Made by a program: the position numbers and the translations under genes. From Oenanthe sinensis (Eukaryota; Streptophyta; Magnoliopsida; Apiales; Apiaceae), in NCBI GenBank assembly GCA_028671895.1, contig CM053804.1:1431001-1495000 (forward strand): DNA of 64,000 bases, given 5' to 3'. The notes below the pieces were generated by a model that ran no database searches, had not been told where the DNA came from, and saw only the letters and a program-made list of their open reading frames with translations. Numbering within the stretch: position 1 is the stretch's first letter; each line of letters begins with the position of its first letter. This document shows positions 34,822-48,094 of this stretch, one piece after another.

Positions 34822-37800
34822 ATGATGTCCGGCAATTACACCAGCATTGATACCCACAATGTATCCGGATCTGTACCTGTACGCATCTCTCTCTCTCTCT
34901 CCCTAAATCTCTCTAAAGTTTTGATTTTTATCAGTTATTTGATTTTGCAGGCTGTTTCTGATTCTCCTGCTCAAATCTCGGTCAAATTTGCGGGTATTTT
35001 TTTTTGTTTTTGATGATTTTTTAGTTGTTTTTTATTGTTTTTTCGATGTTTCGAATTGAATTGGATTTGATTTTGTTGTTTTAGATTCGGATCTTCAGAC
35101 TTTTCCGCCTTCCGGAGCTCAAGGCAAGATCTCCAAAGCTTCCGGGCCTCCTCGTGATGCTGATGGTATAATTCAACTGTTTTTTTTTACCAATTTTGTT
35201 AGTTTCTTGTAGATGAATTTGGATAAGTTGTTGTTTGATTGCGATAACGAGGTGCATGTACGATTGAATCTGAAGAATTGGGGAATTGTTGAATATTTGA
35301 TTTGTTAGTTAGGTAAATAATTGATTTAATTGGTTGATGTTCGTTTGAATTTGTATGACCTAATCGTTGAATGCAAAATCAAATGTATGTGTATGGTAGA
35401 AGCTAGATCCTTCACGTGTTTACAGTTTAGAAGGTGATTACGTTGCTGCACTAGACAGGACGTCTGTTGTTTCTCAGCATATATATTCTTAATATGTATG
35501 CAGTTGGTATAAATTGTCTGACTAAGGTGCAGATCAGCATAGGTTAAAATTTCATTAGGGACTATCTTGCTTCGTTAGTAAGTTTGATTTCTCTCGTATT
35601 TTCTTCTAGATACATTTTCAAAACCGATATCTGGATCCTCAGATGGATCCCAGTCAAGTGGTTGGTTTCGGGCATTCACTGTTGGTGCTTATAAACCCTA
35701 CTTTGATGTTGACACATCAGATGTTTTAGACAGAATTAAAGATTCAGTTCTTCCATTCAGCGGGGTCTTCAATGAGAAGAATTCCGAGCGCCCAGATCTG
35801 TAAGTTTTCTGTTATGATCAAAAGGGTTATTTACTTATCATGTGAGATTATATACTTTGGTTTGCAATTGTAATTTAAGAGCAATAATCTATGTATGTAT
35901 TTATTATAAGTATAAAGTTTGCAATTTAAACCAACCCATTACCAATTATTTTTATCTACTTCCTAATGATGATTTTTCAGAAATGCACCTTTCTTTACTA
36001 GACATGTCATTTATATTTAGAGGGCCTGTAGTTGAATCCTTGTGATTTAAGAAATATTCTTTGTTATGATTTTTTTTAGCAGAAGCAACACAAAGTGTTT
36101 GGCTATAATATAGTGATGTATTTGTTCATGAACTGTGGATAAGTTTGCATGTTAACAATGCTGGAATTTATAATGTGTCATAAAGGTACATTAGTGTAGT
36201 GGCCTCGATTATTATTGATGCACCTTGAGATGTAAAACTTATGACTGAATGGAGTTGAGACTAGGGTTATAATATTTCTTCAAAAGAACAACTATGAAAT
36301 TGCTAAAATATCTAACAGGGTGGAGGATATAAGGTTCTTGATGGTAATTCTTGTTAAAGTATCCTGAGGCTGCAGGAAAACTATATGCCCCTGAAGATTT
36401 GTATCTGATCTTAACGTGTGGACAAAGTATCAGCATTCATCATGTCTCTTTAAATTTTGCTTGATAATTTCAGAATCATTAACTAATAAAGAGTCATTCC
36501 TCCCAATTGCCTCAGTTCAGGAATTCGTTTAGATAAGTATCTGGGTCTCTCAGATCTCTGAATGTGATAAAACTTTCATGGTAGTTTCAGCAGAAGTATC
36601 TGCTGTTGTTCCTTTACTAGGAAAAGTATCATTTGGCATTCTACAGCTATAGGTGTGGCGTAGTTCGTGCTCTCAGTAAACTCATCTCATTAGTCATTAA
36701 TACATCTATATTTAGATTATTGTCCTTACCGTATTAAGTTTTTGTGATGATCAGTTATGGACCGTTTTGGATATGCACTACCTTGATATTCGTGGCAGCT
36801 GCCATTGGTACATTTGTTACTTATCTTGCTCACAAGTTGAAGAATCAAGAGTGGGAGTATGACATAAATCTGGTGACATGGTCCGCTGGATTGTTCTATG
36901 GCTATGTCCTTATTGTTCCCATCTGCTTGTACGTGATTCTCAAGTACTTCTCCGCTCCGTCTGGGCTAGCTCAACTCTTATGTCTATATGGTTACTCCTT
37001 GTTTGTCTTCATTCCAGCTCTGGTAATTATTTATGCTCTCATTTCTTTGGCATTTCCATATGATTTATGGGACTCTTCAGGCTGATCATAATAGTAGTGT
37101 ATATGTTATATATTCATGGTCTGTTTTGTACAATATTAAAATGCAATATATTATGCATATCCGTGTTCTTTGACGATAAAGATTCAAGACACGGATCAGT
37201 TTCGATGTTTTAAATGTTGAATATGCATACTATGATAACATATCAAGTAGTTGTGGTATTCTTTGCTGCTACTGTAATTTTCTTCAGAATCATACACAGA
37301 TGTGTATAGATGTTATACTGTTTTGTGATAGACATCACACCATATTGCTAGCAGAACTAATACATGGTTTGAACTTAAAAAACTGTGCCAAGTAAATCTT
37401 AATTGAGGTGCTGGGATTACACACTCCAAGGATCTAGTGCTATGTTAGTTATAATTTCCCGAATTTTGTACCTTAGTTAAAAGGGGTAAAATAAAAAGAA
37501 AACCCCCAATATGATAGACAGTCCTATCATATTAATCTTTATTTGAAAACAGATCACGATCATGTTTCTCGGTATGGAACATTTCATCTTGTTAAAATTG
37601 CACTGTAAGAAAAATCAATCTTCTTGCAATATACTTTAGAATTGCATTTCAAGGTCTGGATCCGAGTTGGTAAATATTTTTTCACAATATGGTAACTGAT
37701 TTAGTTAGACAATATAGTGTCATGGTCGTATGTTTTTATTAATGTATGAAACTAAATGCAATAAATCACAGAATTTCGTAACGTTTAGTGTAGAACAGCC

Positions 37801-38045
37801 ATATGTTGATTAATCTTGTTTCTTTGTCTTGTCGCCAGTGTTTGTCAGTGATTCCGGTGGATCTTTTTAGATGGGTTATTGCTGGTGTAGCTGGGGTTAT
37901 GTCAGCAACCTTTGTTGCACTTAATCTCCGTAATCACATTAAGTCTGCAGGTGAAAGGTGGTTCCTTATTGTAGCTGGGATCTTTCTTTTGCAGTTGGCT
38001 CTGTCTATGGTGCTAAAGCTCTATTTGTTCACTGTCAGTGTGTAG
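34822..38045 (+). CDS. YIP1-family Golgi/ER membrane protein (YIPF-type), six exons
   Basis: Exons are 34,822-34,878; 34,951-34,993; 35,085-35,165; 35,610-35,799; 36,755-37,022; 37,839-38,045, giving 281 aa in one frame. The N-terminal ~150 residues are cytosolic (Ser/Pro-rich start, then GWFRAFTVGAYKPYFDVDTSDVLDRI). The conserved DLYGPFW motif follows, then about five membrane spans: IFVAAAIGTFVTYLA, FYGYVLIVPICLYVI, LCLYGYSLFVFIPAL, WVIAGVAGVMSATFV and IFLLQLALSMVLKL. This is the Yip1 domain arrangement of proteins that bind Rab GTPases and act in ER-Golgi vesicle traffic. Two ATGs lie at the start and the first is used here. It appears intact. Confidence 0.9.
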
Positions 38046-38514
38046 GATTATACTAGGTAACTCCAATAATACTGAATGTGAACATACTATAGACTATAGC
38101 AAAGAGTTAAGTCATACTGAATGTGAACATAATATTGGTTCAGTCGGTTGTTTGGGGCTGGGGAAGTTCTCCCCAATGAATGAATCAGGCGATACACTCA
38201 TGTAAAATATATTCTATTAATTCAATTTTGAAATCATAATTGTCCTTGTACTTTTAGCATACTGTAATCTTCCAGAAGCTTTGGTCTTGCTTTCTCTTTT
38301 TGTTTCCTTATCAAGTTCAAAGGGAAATCATTGTGAATTAATGGAATAATCCAAAATTTTGGCCCAATCTTCTTTTTCTTAGATTCTTAGCTATCAGGAA
38401 TTTCTCCTGGACTATTCAGTTCAATAGATTATTGTTTCTTTTGTTGTACATTCTCTAATATATCTTTTTACACCCAAAAATTTCTTGATTAGTGTATTTT
38501 GTACTGTTAAGAAA
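38046..38514. other. YIP1-family 3' flank
   Basis: Contains the 3' untranslated region. The phrase AGTTAAGTCATACTGAATGTGAACATA and its near copy just before it form a short tandem duplication. No other gene. Confidence 0.5.
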
Positions 38515-39140
38515 ACAAAGGGGATGAGGCCTAGCTCCATTTATTAGGACCTTCCTTTTCCTATAAATGCATGCTCGTTTCCAGCATTAAATGAGATATG
38601 TAGTGTTATTGGTGAAGTTGTATACCTGAAGTACTGTCATCAAATGATGTACAAGTTTCTCTCTCCTAAACCTCTCAATTACTGTCCATTGTTTTTTGGC
38701 GCAGCAAGGCTGTTGCAATATACTTGTATTTGTCACTGTCATCAAATTTTTTTGTTTCAATTGCTAAAATAATATAATCTTTTACCATCAATTTCATCAA
38801 AAGTATTGCTTTTCTACCTTAAAGTATATACATGATTTGCAGTAACTAGACTTTGCTTTACTCATTGTATATTATTACGTTGTTGAGTCGAGAGTTAAAA
38901 TACCTTGCTAGAAACCTTTCTAGATAAATATGCGAGTTCCTAGTTACTAGCTTGTCCTTCCTTTACACGGTTGAATACACGAAAGTTGCTTCTTTGATGC
39001 AACTAACACTAGCAACAGATTCTGCTATATAGTATGCAATATATAGCCTCATTTTGCATGCAATTGCAGCCAAGTATGAGATTTACATGGTTGTACACTA
39101 CCAAATGAGATGGAAATAACATCCCTATTGATGTACCATG
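38515..39140 (+). repeat. NOP14 3' flank, copy 2 (duplicated segment)
   Basis: Starts AAAACAAAGGGGATGAGGCC, matching the NOP14 stop-codon region, and follows the order of 32,740-33,440 with indels. It carries only the last few NOP14 codons, no exon. It lies between the tail-to-tail YIP1-family and SPCS3 genes. Confidence 0.85.
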
Positions 39141-39424
39141 AAGCAATGCTGCTCAGGCATCCAGCTATTGTTCACTTACCTATTGGGGGTAAAACAAAAA
39201 CAGAAGGAATATCGAGAAAGTACCAAGATTTTTTTTTTCAGAATCCAATATTTTCGATATACTGGTTATCAAATTAATGATGAGGTTTCATAATATTCAT
39301 GAACACGGTATATGATTTTGTAACATCCATGAACATGGTACATCAGTTTTCTCTTCTAGTATATCTTTAACAATGAATACCAAGGCATTCAGAAGTTACA
39401 AAAGCACTACATAAAAAGTTCACA

Positions 39425-42277
39425 TTATCTATATATTTGAGGCAAACGATAGCCTGTCATCACTAATTTGTCAGCAAACATTTTGCCAGTCTTAGGCATG
39501 ACATGCCAATGCAGCGTCAAGTTAAAGTTTCGACCACGGAGGTTGCTTCCCTACAAGGTACAACAGGACATAAGCCGAAACAGAGGAAAGTTATGGGTGG
39601 GATATGTAAACATATTGCAATAGACTTACTTGATCAATGAACCGGTACTTGTTTGTGGTATGAATCCAGAATTCAGCATGCTCCTTCGAAGGTATAATAC
39701 CATCCCACAGAGATACCTGCCATATGGTTTACAAGATACCAACTAGAGTAACTAATGCTGTGTTCAGATTGATAAAAGCAAAGCAAAACATGTGATTTTT
39801 CCTCAGGGGCATGTGGAAGAATTATCAGCTATTAAGTTATGAGTACAGCAGATAACAATACACTATCTAAATCTTAATAATCAGGAATAGGGATATATCA
39901 AAAGCATGAATATTGCAAAAAAAAAAAGGGATTGTTGCAGTGAAAACGAAAATAATTTTTGCATTTATTGTAAAGCAATTTATGATAGATGATATTCACA
40001 CCTTGTAAGTTTGGAAACTAAAAAGTAGCTAAAACCTGTTTTCATAGTTACCCTAATGTAAAGCCTGTTTCAATAGTTACCCTAATGTAAAACCTGTTTT
40101 AATAGTTACCCTAAAGGAAATGGTTTCTACTGTCTACTATATATCATAACTCATAATTGACTCTCTAAAGTCCAAGTTTTACAATTTTCAAATCCATCCA
40201 TATCGTTTAACTAAAGTTACTGTTCTCAACCAATATTATAAGCTTGCATGTAATGAGAGAACAGAAGCCAGCCACCTAAAGTTTCCTATGCTTCTAAAGG
40301 CAGCACTTTATCTTATACGAGATTTAATGAAGCATACTGTAGAATGAACGCATAATCAATGCCAGATATTGAACTTGCATTAACTAATCGATAAAAATTG
40401 CTGAATGAGAGAATAAAAGTGGTGCAGAGAAACTTAACCTGATTCAGAGAATTTTTCGGGGTTTCATACTCTGCTGCTAAGAATACAAAAACCTGAAGAT
40501 CATATTTAAGACAACGGATGTTAGTCATTTAACCCATGTACTAACCAAAGAGCAGTTCCCAGATAGTAGTCTTAGCTAGTATAGCAACGCCTGCAATTCA
40601 CTCTGTATTAAATAGTAATTTACATATAGTATTCCATCACCATCCTTTACTTTGGCGAACCATACCCAATACTTGTGTGCACTAGTACTATAATGCTAAA
40701 ATTTGTCATCTTCCTTTTACTTTTCTCTATGTATTCATTTTATTTACTAAAGCTAAACATTTCTTCAGGATAATATGTCTTTCCGTTGTTGAAAATGTTG
40801 GAAAAATCTGTGAACCTTGACAGGATATGAAACTGACACCATACAACAGAGGTAAAGTGACAGAAAGTTCTAATACAGGATTAACAAAAATCCACAGAGA
40901 TAAAAATTTGTGAATTATCAAACCTGTTTTGTATTCCACGTAAATAGTGATTGTAAATTTGCTGATAAATTGAATGTCATGCTGACCTGCACAAACGGAA
41001 ACAGGAGTCAAATTCAGAATATTAAACTTCTTTCTAAAGCTTCAATAAAATTCAAATGTTAGGTCAAATACAGACAAGACAAGACAAGACAAGAGGCAGA
41101 ATTATGAGAACAGAAAATATGGATTGTCAGATCATTACATTCTTTACATCATACCAAAGGACAACAATCATAATACTAATATATTCTCCACCCTACTACC
41201 CGGTTCAGTTGGAAGTAAAAAAACGGAAAGATATATAACGGAAAATTGTTAAGAAAATTAATGGTAAAATAAATGATGCAAAACGCAAGAGTGAAAAAAC
41301 AACATCGAGTAAATGCAATTTTTTTTTTCTGTTTTGTGAAGATAATGAGTAAAATAGGGATTGAGGCATTTTCCTCCACACTAGTTTAAAACATTCAAAT
41401 CAGTACAAAAAAATTAAAATAGAGTTTAATCCTTAATAAATACTAGCATATGTCAATATCTATCTCAATCTCCTTTCCCAACCCAATGTGCCACAAATAT
41501 AATCTTGATTTGTCACCAATGGGTATTAGAAATTCTATATAGAGGAATCCATGTCATTTGCTTCAAAAAAACATCAACAATGTCTATGTATATCTCAATC
41601 TCCTTTCTTAAGCCTATGTGCCACAGTGACATTAATACCTTTGTGACCCGTCACCGACAAAATATTAGAGAATCTATATCATTTGCTTCAAAAACTCATC
41701 AACCACCCCAACGATTCACCCAAGCTAAAAAGCCCTTTAAATATATTAACAATCATGTCCACCCCAAGCCCCCACAACCTCCAAACAATACACCTGAACC
41801 TCAAAAGCAATAATCACTCCCTAAATTTACAAAAATTTAGATACTACACAAATTAAACATAACATAAAAAATAAACAAACCCCATTTCCAACATACTGAA
41901 AAAATCACATAAAAATCCAATCTTTAATCTTCATCACATAAAAAACACACAATCTTGATTAAAGTAAGTAAAAAAATAACCTCATCATCCCCATCTGGTT
42001 TCTTCTGAAACCGATTGATATTCAAAACCTACAAAAAAACCCATCAAATTCATTACACACATATAAACATATACATACATAATTGAAAAAATACATTAAA
42101 AATTGGGGTTTAAGGGTGTGAAATGAAAAAGGGGTTAGATCTGAAAAGAACCTGAACATTAGAGGTGGGAGTTGGGGTGTTGAGATTGTCAGAGAAAGAA
42201 GCAATAGCACATATAAAAGCAAGAATTGTCACAGCAAATGTAAGTAGAGCATTTGCTCTGTACCCAAAAGAATGCAT
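39425..42277 (-). CDS. SPCS3: Signal peptidase complex subunit 3 (SPC22), six exons
   Basis: Exons on the minus strand: 42,277-42,152; 42,028-41,981; 40,986-40,924; 40,492-40,439; 39,716-39,630; 39,550-39,425, giving 167 aa, the usual plant length. It is a type II ER membrane protein supporting signal-peptide cleavage. It starts MHSFGYRANALLTFAVTILA with one membrane span at residues ~11-30. The lumenal part has SLFTWNTKQVFVFLAAEYET, NQVSLWDGIIPSKEHAEFWI, LTLHWHVMPKTGKMFADKL and ends YRLPQIYR. Every exon is in phase 0 with correct GT..AG borders. The gene is intact and tail-to-tail with the YIP1-family gene. Confidence 0.95.
40031..40117 (-). repeat. 29-bp tandem repeat x3 in SPCS3 intron 4
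   Basis: Three near-identical units of AAAACCTGTTTTAATAGTTA..CCCTAATGT in the fourth intron. Confidence 0.85.
41453..41697 (-). repeat. Tandem duplication of ~120 bp in SPCS3 intron 2
   Basis: Both halves carry TATCTCAATCTCCTTTC, ATGTGCCACA, GTCACC and ATCATTTGCTTCAAAAA-type words in the same order, with moderate divergence. Confidence 0.7.
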
Positions 42278-42321
42278 CTCTCTCTCTCAGTCTCTCTCTC
42301 TCTCTCTCTCTCTGAGTCTCT
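42276..42321 (-). repeat. CT/GA microsatellite in SPCS3 5' leader
   Basis: (CT)n runs, interrupted twice, directly upstream of the SPCS3 ATG. The same kind of leader repeat is found before NOP14 and inside the first YIP1-family intron. Confidence 0.85.
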
Positions 42322-43161
42322 CCACAAATATTGATTTTCTTTGGGGAGTCAAAGAAGGGGTATTATTCGAGTTTTATGGTTGTTTTTTGTGTTGGCAAAT
42401 GTATAAATTTTTTATTTCTTTTGTGTTTCTTGACAAGTTTTCATTAACTAATAAGAAGAAATTAAAAGAGTGTTCGGCTAAATTTATTTTTTTAAAATAA
42501 TTTTTAAAATTTAGATAAAAATACGTATTTTTGTATTTTTTTAAAGTAAATAATCCTTTTTAAAAGAGAAAATAAGAACTAAATTTGTTTTTAAATAATT
42601 AGTACTTATTTAAAAAAAGAGTTCACTTTTTCGTATTTTTTTTGAAAATATTTATTTATTTTCAGAATTATAACTTAGTCAAACCGGCCTTATGTTTTAC
42701 TTGAATCTAAGTGATTTTAATTCGTCTTTTTATGTTGACTATAAATTTTTAAATAGAAAAATCAAATAAAATATAAATTGAAGATAAGTAACTGTAATTT
42801 TTTTAGTTAAGACATAATTAATTGAAATGAAAGATAGAATAAAATTATAAATTTAACGAGGTTTTGCAGCACGGCTTATTACCCGTTTATCTCCTAATTA
42901 TGAAATTTAAATATTAAATTTTTATTATGAAATAAGTTTTAAAAAATTTAAATATACAAGACTTTTCCAACAATTTTATCTGGTATATATCCTCCATTAA
43001 TACAAACTCGGATACTGTGTTTTAATTTAATCCAAACTTTTTCACTTCGAAAACTTCTTAAATTTAAAAAGAATATGGTAACAAAAAACATTCGAGTGCT
43101 AGTAGCAACTAGTAGCTATGCGATCTCTCTCTCAAATTGAATTTTTGATAATAAAACTATC
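42322..43161. other. Spacer with small hAT-like MITE
   Basis: About 42,470-42,695 begins GTGTTCGGCTAAA and ends TTAGTCAAACCGGCC, inverted ends typical of small plant hAT MITEs. The remainder shows no gene. Confidence 0.4.
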
Positions 43162-43494
43162 ATGGCCTTCAGGAAAAAAACAATCACCAGGCACCACAAG
43201 AATTTGTACATGTACCACTCTAAACTAGTTGAATTGAACACTCTTGCTGCATGGTCCTTGAGCAGCACACTTTCATCACAAAACCTGCCATATGATCTAC
43301 CAAAAGGGCAATTGGAATATACACAACTTAATTTTAAGGCCTTGACATCTCAGTGGGATCATAACAGCATCCGACAAGCAGCTCGATCATGGTGTAAAAT
43401 CAAGGCAGATGACATAGAATACAGTAGAACTCGGTTTGCCCCTGTTGTTAACCTTGAAGAGCCATATATGATCTGGAATAGCCCTCCACACTGA
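43162..43494 (+). CDS. Small ORF of unknown nature (110 aa)
   Basis: An ATG-started ORF with a plausible amino-acid mix (no low complexity), but no family is recognised. It has no signal peptide or membrane span. A helix-rich middle (GQLEYTQLNFKALTSQWD, SIRQAARSWCKIKADDIEY) could be a fragment of a larger protein. It could equally be chance, so treat it as doubtful. Confidence 0.2.
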   Translation: MAFRKKTITRHHKNLYMYHSKLVELNTLAAWSLSSTLSSQNLPYDLPKGQLEYTQLNFKALTSQWDHNSIRQAARSWCKIKADDIEYSRTRFAPVVNLEEPYMIWNSPPH

Positions 43495-43948
43495 TCTATT
43501 TATCGAATAAGTTTTTTTGAACTCACTACTACTTTAAGGACATTCGTTCCATCGATACTGAAACAATCCAGGGATATGCACATAGGTTACTGCAATTCTG
43601 CAGCACACCAGCCTTAAACCATCTATAGAGTAAAAAACACCCCTGGACAAGACCCTTGTAATCATCACGACATCAGATCCTCTAACTGTTAACAAAAATT
43701 AACAGTTATTCCAAAAGTAATCCAGCACCACATGCTACTATATATAACGAATTGCTTCATTCAAATTACTTCATCCTTGACAACTCTGATTAGCACACAG
43801 TAAAAGTAATGCAAGACCACAAATGCTCTAAATTTAGTCAGTCTTTCACTTTAGAACCACAATAAGATATATTTAACTTTTGAATATTTGGACATACAAT
43901 TAAATTATACTATTTATTCAAGGAACTGATAACAACAATCAACTTCTC
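43495..43948. other. Spacer, no gene seen
   Basis: No recognised feature between the small ORF and the BBE-like pseudogene. Confidence 0.4.
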
Positions 43949-45085
43949 CTACATCAGAGGAATGCTTTGTTTATGGTTGAAGAAATTCTCAGGGTTTACA
44001 GACTTAATCTTAACCAACCTGTCAAAATTATTTTTGTACCATCTTTTCCCCCATTGACTTGCTTCTTCATATGTCTTGCTTCCTGTTCCAAGATCAAGAT
44101 CCCCATAATTCACACATCAAGTTCTCGGGGTCTTGGTAACAAAAGCACCATAGCATTTAAACAAGTCATTTATCCATTTTGTATTTTCTTCCTGGTTTGC
44201 AGTTAAAGACACACCAGTGTTGATCATGTACAACACACCAGGCCTATGTGGAAATGGAAGTGCAGACTCAGAGAAGTCGTTCATTCTCCCACCAAATGGT
44301 GTGTATTGAATCAGTGCTGTTCTTACTGGTTGCTTCAACCACATTTCCCATAGAACATTGAGTGCCTCTAAAGACATTGGCTGTTTTGTGAAACTCGACT
44401 TCCCTTTGAAACTAGTTCTTGGAATGGCTGTTCTATTGAGTAATATCTTTGGATCCGTCCCTGCTGTAAAATTTGAAAAGAGAGGGGCCAATTGGATCCA
44501 ACTGAGTTCAATACAGTCTTCTTTCACTAGTCCAAACTCGGGGAAGTTTTCATGTAAAGAATCAATTCTACCAAGATACAAGGACTGGAAGATGAATCTG
44601 ACTGTTTTCTTATCTTCTCGAGCACTGGAACTGCTTGTTATAGTATCAACTACAACCCTGACATCAAGATCTCTTGGAAACACATTTGGACCCGTAGATT
44701 GCCATTTTTGAAATAGCTCTGATCCATTTTGCTCCAAAGTTCTTATTTCTGCGAAATAGGTCACTAGTTTTGGAACAGGAACAAGCTTTATCTTCCACTC
44801 AAGAAAAATTCCAAAACTTGCAGGATCACCCCCTCTAATGTCCCAAAACAAATTTTCTCCCATTATTTTTCTATCATAAATTATACCATTATAATCCATA
44901 ACACGTGCATCCAATGTATTATCTGCTGCGAGCCCATATTTTCGCTTCATCATACCATATCCTCCACCACCAAGAAATCCAGCAAGTCCAACCGTTGACC
45001 ATAAACCAGCTGGAAAACCAAGAACATCACTTTTCTGAGAAATTTTACAGTAAAGTTGGCCAAGGCTTAGGCAGGTTGAACCCGC
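43949..45085 (-). pseudogene. BBE-like FAD oxidase pseudogene, 5'-truncated and nonsense-mutated
   Basis: This is homologous to the intact gene at 54,533-56,122. The match begins with STCLSLGQLYCKISQKSDVLGFPAGLWS, so about the first 145-150 residues, including signal peptide and flavin-linking His, are missing. The sequence upstream is unrelated. The FAD domain continues (KRKYGLAADNTLDARVMD), followed by the substrate domain (YTPFGGRMNDFSESALPFPHR). An in-frame TGA at 44,117-44,119 cuts it after VTKTPRT, beyond which homology goes on in the same frame (YEEASQWGKRW, NNFDRLVKIKSV) to a stop at 43,949-43,951. It carries Trp at the Cys site, so it is a sister copy of the intact gene. Confidence 0.85.
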
Positions 45086-47041
45086 TCGGCCCGAATGCAA
45101 TATACAGTGCAATTGTGCAAAATTAATTGCACCCTCCCTTTTTGAATATGAAAATCCCACAATGTGTGACTGTGCGTGTTGTGTTGCACTAATGTATATC
45201 ACATTTGAAAAAAGGAAATTACTATAAAAATCGTACTGATTAAATTATTTCGCGCGGATGAACCATACGTATGGATATATCGTATATGTTTGCATCACTA
45301 TAATACTACATCACTAATTACACACTATATGCATCACTACATCACTAAGTACATGTTTAGAACATACCATACCTTATTTATTTACTCCATTATATTCTAT
45401 AATAATAAACCACCAACAAGCATTGCCACATTAAGAAAGATTCGTTGATTTCATCTCCAGTGCACTAGTATTACGAGAATTATTCATGCTAACGTTAGCA
45501 CGATAATAAAGCCATAATATAAATAAGACCTGCGATCTCCATGATTATAGCATCCATTTTTTAACTCACAAAAAAACTAGTAAATAATTTGGTGGCCTTA
45601 GTGTTGTGTTGATTAGTATATATATAATTATCCATGTAATCAATTTAGATGGGAATGAGCAATAACAAAAAAGTATAATCTATAATATGTTTTTGAAAAA
45701 AACCCCACTTTTTACAAATACTAAAATGTGTATAAATTATTATATTATAATAATAGTAAAAAGGTTATTAGAATATAATGCCGTTAGACTTTCAATCCAT
45801 AAGTTTTTTAAGAGATGATAATAATGTAATCAGTTTTTTTCGTAAATAACCTGCAGCGTACAATAATAGAAAGCATTTTTTTAAAGAAAATTTACACAAT
45901 TATATATTGAATATATCAACATATAATATTTAAGTTTTTTTATAAATGAAAAATTATAGTTATTTTAGAATTTTAAAACCAAATATGATTTTCAAAATTG
46001 AAAATAAGTTACTTATTTTCAGAAAAAGTACATACATACACTAACTTTTTCTGGAAATAAGCACTTATTTCCAGCTTATAAGTCCAGCCAAACGGGCACT
46101 TAATAAGCTTAATAGATTAAAATTTTATTAAGGGGGTCAAAAATTATAACTACATCAACATAAAAATAAAAATATATATTATCAATGTTAGGAAAATCTT
46201 AAAAGAGTGATTAATTACCACTTTGATCCGTATATAACCTCATCGATCATTGATTGACATAAGGACATTTGATTTGAAATTCATTAAATCATCACCTACA
46301 GAAAGTGTATGTATACAACTTCATTATGATCATTTTGAGCTCCATATTAACATTTCATCATTAAGAAATTAACATTATTGTATGCCCTATTAATTTTTGT
46401 TAATATCCGATCAAGACATGCCTCAAATATAAAAGCTCTAGCATATATTAATATGTAGAATCTGCGCGCTTTATTTTATATTAATAACAATATAAGGATC
46501 GTGTCCGTGTCCCTAACAATAAATTATTTTATCTATTAATATTTTTTTTATCATGAATAATATTAATTCTGAACGAAAATTTTAACATAAATAAATAAAT
46601 TAAGGGACGTGTGTTAGATGTCTCTCAAACAATGCCAATATTTGTGGGGGATTGAATGCAAATATCAATTTTTTTTGATTATTTCTAAAATTTTGTATTT
46701 GTTCTTCACTGTTTTTGTGTTTGAGAAATATTGTGTTCTTGGAGTTGATATAAAAGCTGAGTTATATAAAAATGAAACTTGAATAAAGATATAAAAATTA
46801 CTGGTGGGTTGTTACTCCACCAGTGAATTGATTTGCTCAAATAATTTAGGTTCTACGACCCAGCTACTTTTACAAGGATAAATGTGAATCAACTGATCTT
46901 GTAAGTGCTTAAAAACTTGAACAGTTGATTCTCTAAATGATTTCTATCAATGCTACCACTCTTGCTTATATATCACATGAGTGTTTACAAACTCGAGACT
47001 AGAATAAAACAAAATTATCTATTCTAGGAATGTTACTAAAA
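45086..47041. other. AT-rich spacer with MITE remnants
   Basis: No gene found. The sequence near 45,990-46,110 (ACTTATTTTCAGAAAAAGT.. ..AGTCCAGCCAAACGGGCAC) looks like a small hAT-type MITE end. The stretch 46,800-47,041 resembles LTR-like repeat DNA. Confidence 0.35.
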
Positions 47042-48094
47042 TGTTATACCCAATATTTGGACATGGGTCCTAGGCAGCCCCAATGACATAAATTGGCCAG
47101 CCCACCTCGCATTTAGGCTCACATGGCTCCAAAGTCCTCATCCAACTCGCATCGCTATGAAGAGGGTAAAATATTCTAAGGCCCTTGGCCTAACGTGAGG
47201 TCGCATCGCTAGCTCACCAGCTTTAGACTCATTTAGCTTTAAGAAGGAAGAGAGAAAAGAACCGGCCCCTAGCCCGACTCACTTATCATTACATCCCAAG
47301 TCGCATGAACTTGGCAGAGAGGCCCTCAGCCCGGCTCGCTTGGCCAGGTTCACTGCCTCCAAATCGCATCGCTAGCCCGGAGCACTTAGCACAAATTTTT
47401 CATAACTAGCTGAAAAGCCCATAGCCACATGGGCTCACCTCACTTGATATTATTTGCTAATCTGAAGACTGTAGAAGGCCCTCTCGGGGTAATATCTCAA
47501 CATACTTATCTATTTGAAGACAGCTAGCCATATGGCCTCTCATCTCATCAAGGGATCCGCTTAGGGTCACCCTCTACATACTGCTCCCGTGAGACCACAT
47601 CACACACAACTGCTCTCGTGAGGCCACATCGTGCATAACTCCCTACAGGGACCTCTTACTCTACAACTCCATGACAGCCCCTGCAGCCGAACGGACTTGG
47701 GCCATGGCAGTTACAGACATTTGGGAAGCCTGCCCTCCACATCCGCATGGACTTGGGCCAAATCCCTACACGTCCAAGGATTTGGGCTTGATGGACCAGA
47801 CTAATACCTAGCCTATATAAGTAACTTGTCTTCCAAAAACTACTTGTAGCTTGAACCCATATAAATAGGGTACGTAGACCTCTTATTTTAGGGGAATCGA
47901 CAGTTGGCAGTAAGAAAGAAAACATTTTTTCTAGTCTTCTAACGAATCAACAACAAGATCAGCTACCAAAATCCATCACTTTCCTCCCGTGTTCTTCGCG
48001 TTCTTCATCAAGTTCATCAACAAAATCATCATATTTTGCTCCGTGATTCCAGCAAACCTCCAAATTATTGTTATACCAATTTCTCCCTATAACA
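47042..48094 (+). repeat. 5' LTR of Ty3-gypsy element
   Basis: Starts TGTTATACCC and ends CCCTATAACA (inverted TGTTATA/TATAACA), 1,053 bp. It is followed at once by ATTGGCGTTAGAAGGAGGGG, the primer-binding/leader region. It is GC-richer than its surroundings. Confidence 0.75.

Noticed and set aside
41176..41813. ORFs in SPCS3 introns
   Set aside because: Intronic, low-complexity, no homology recognised.
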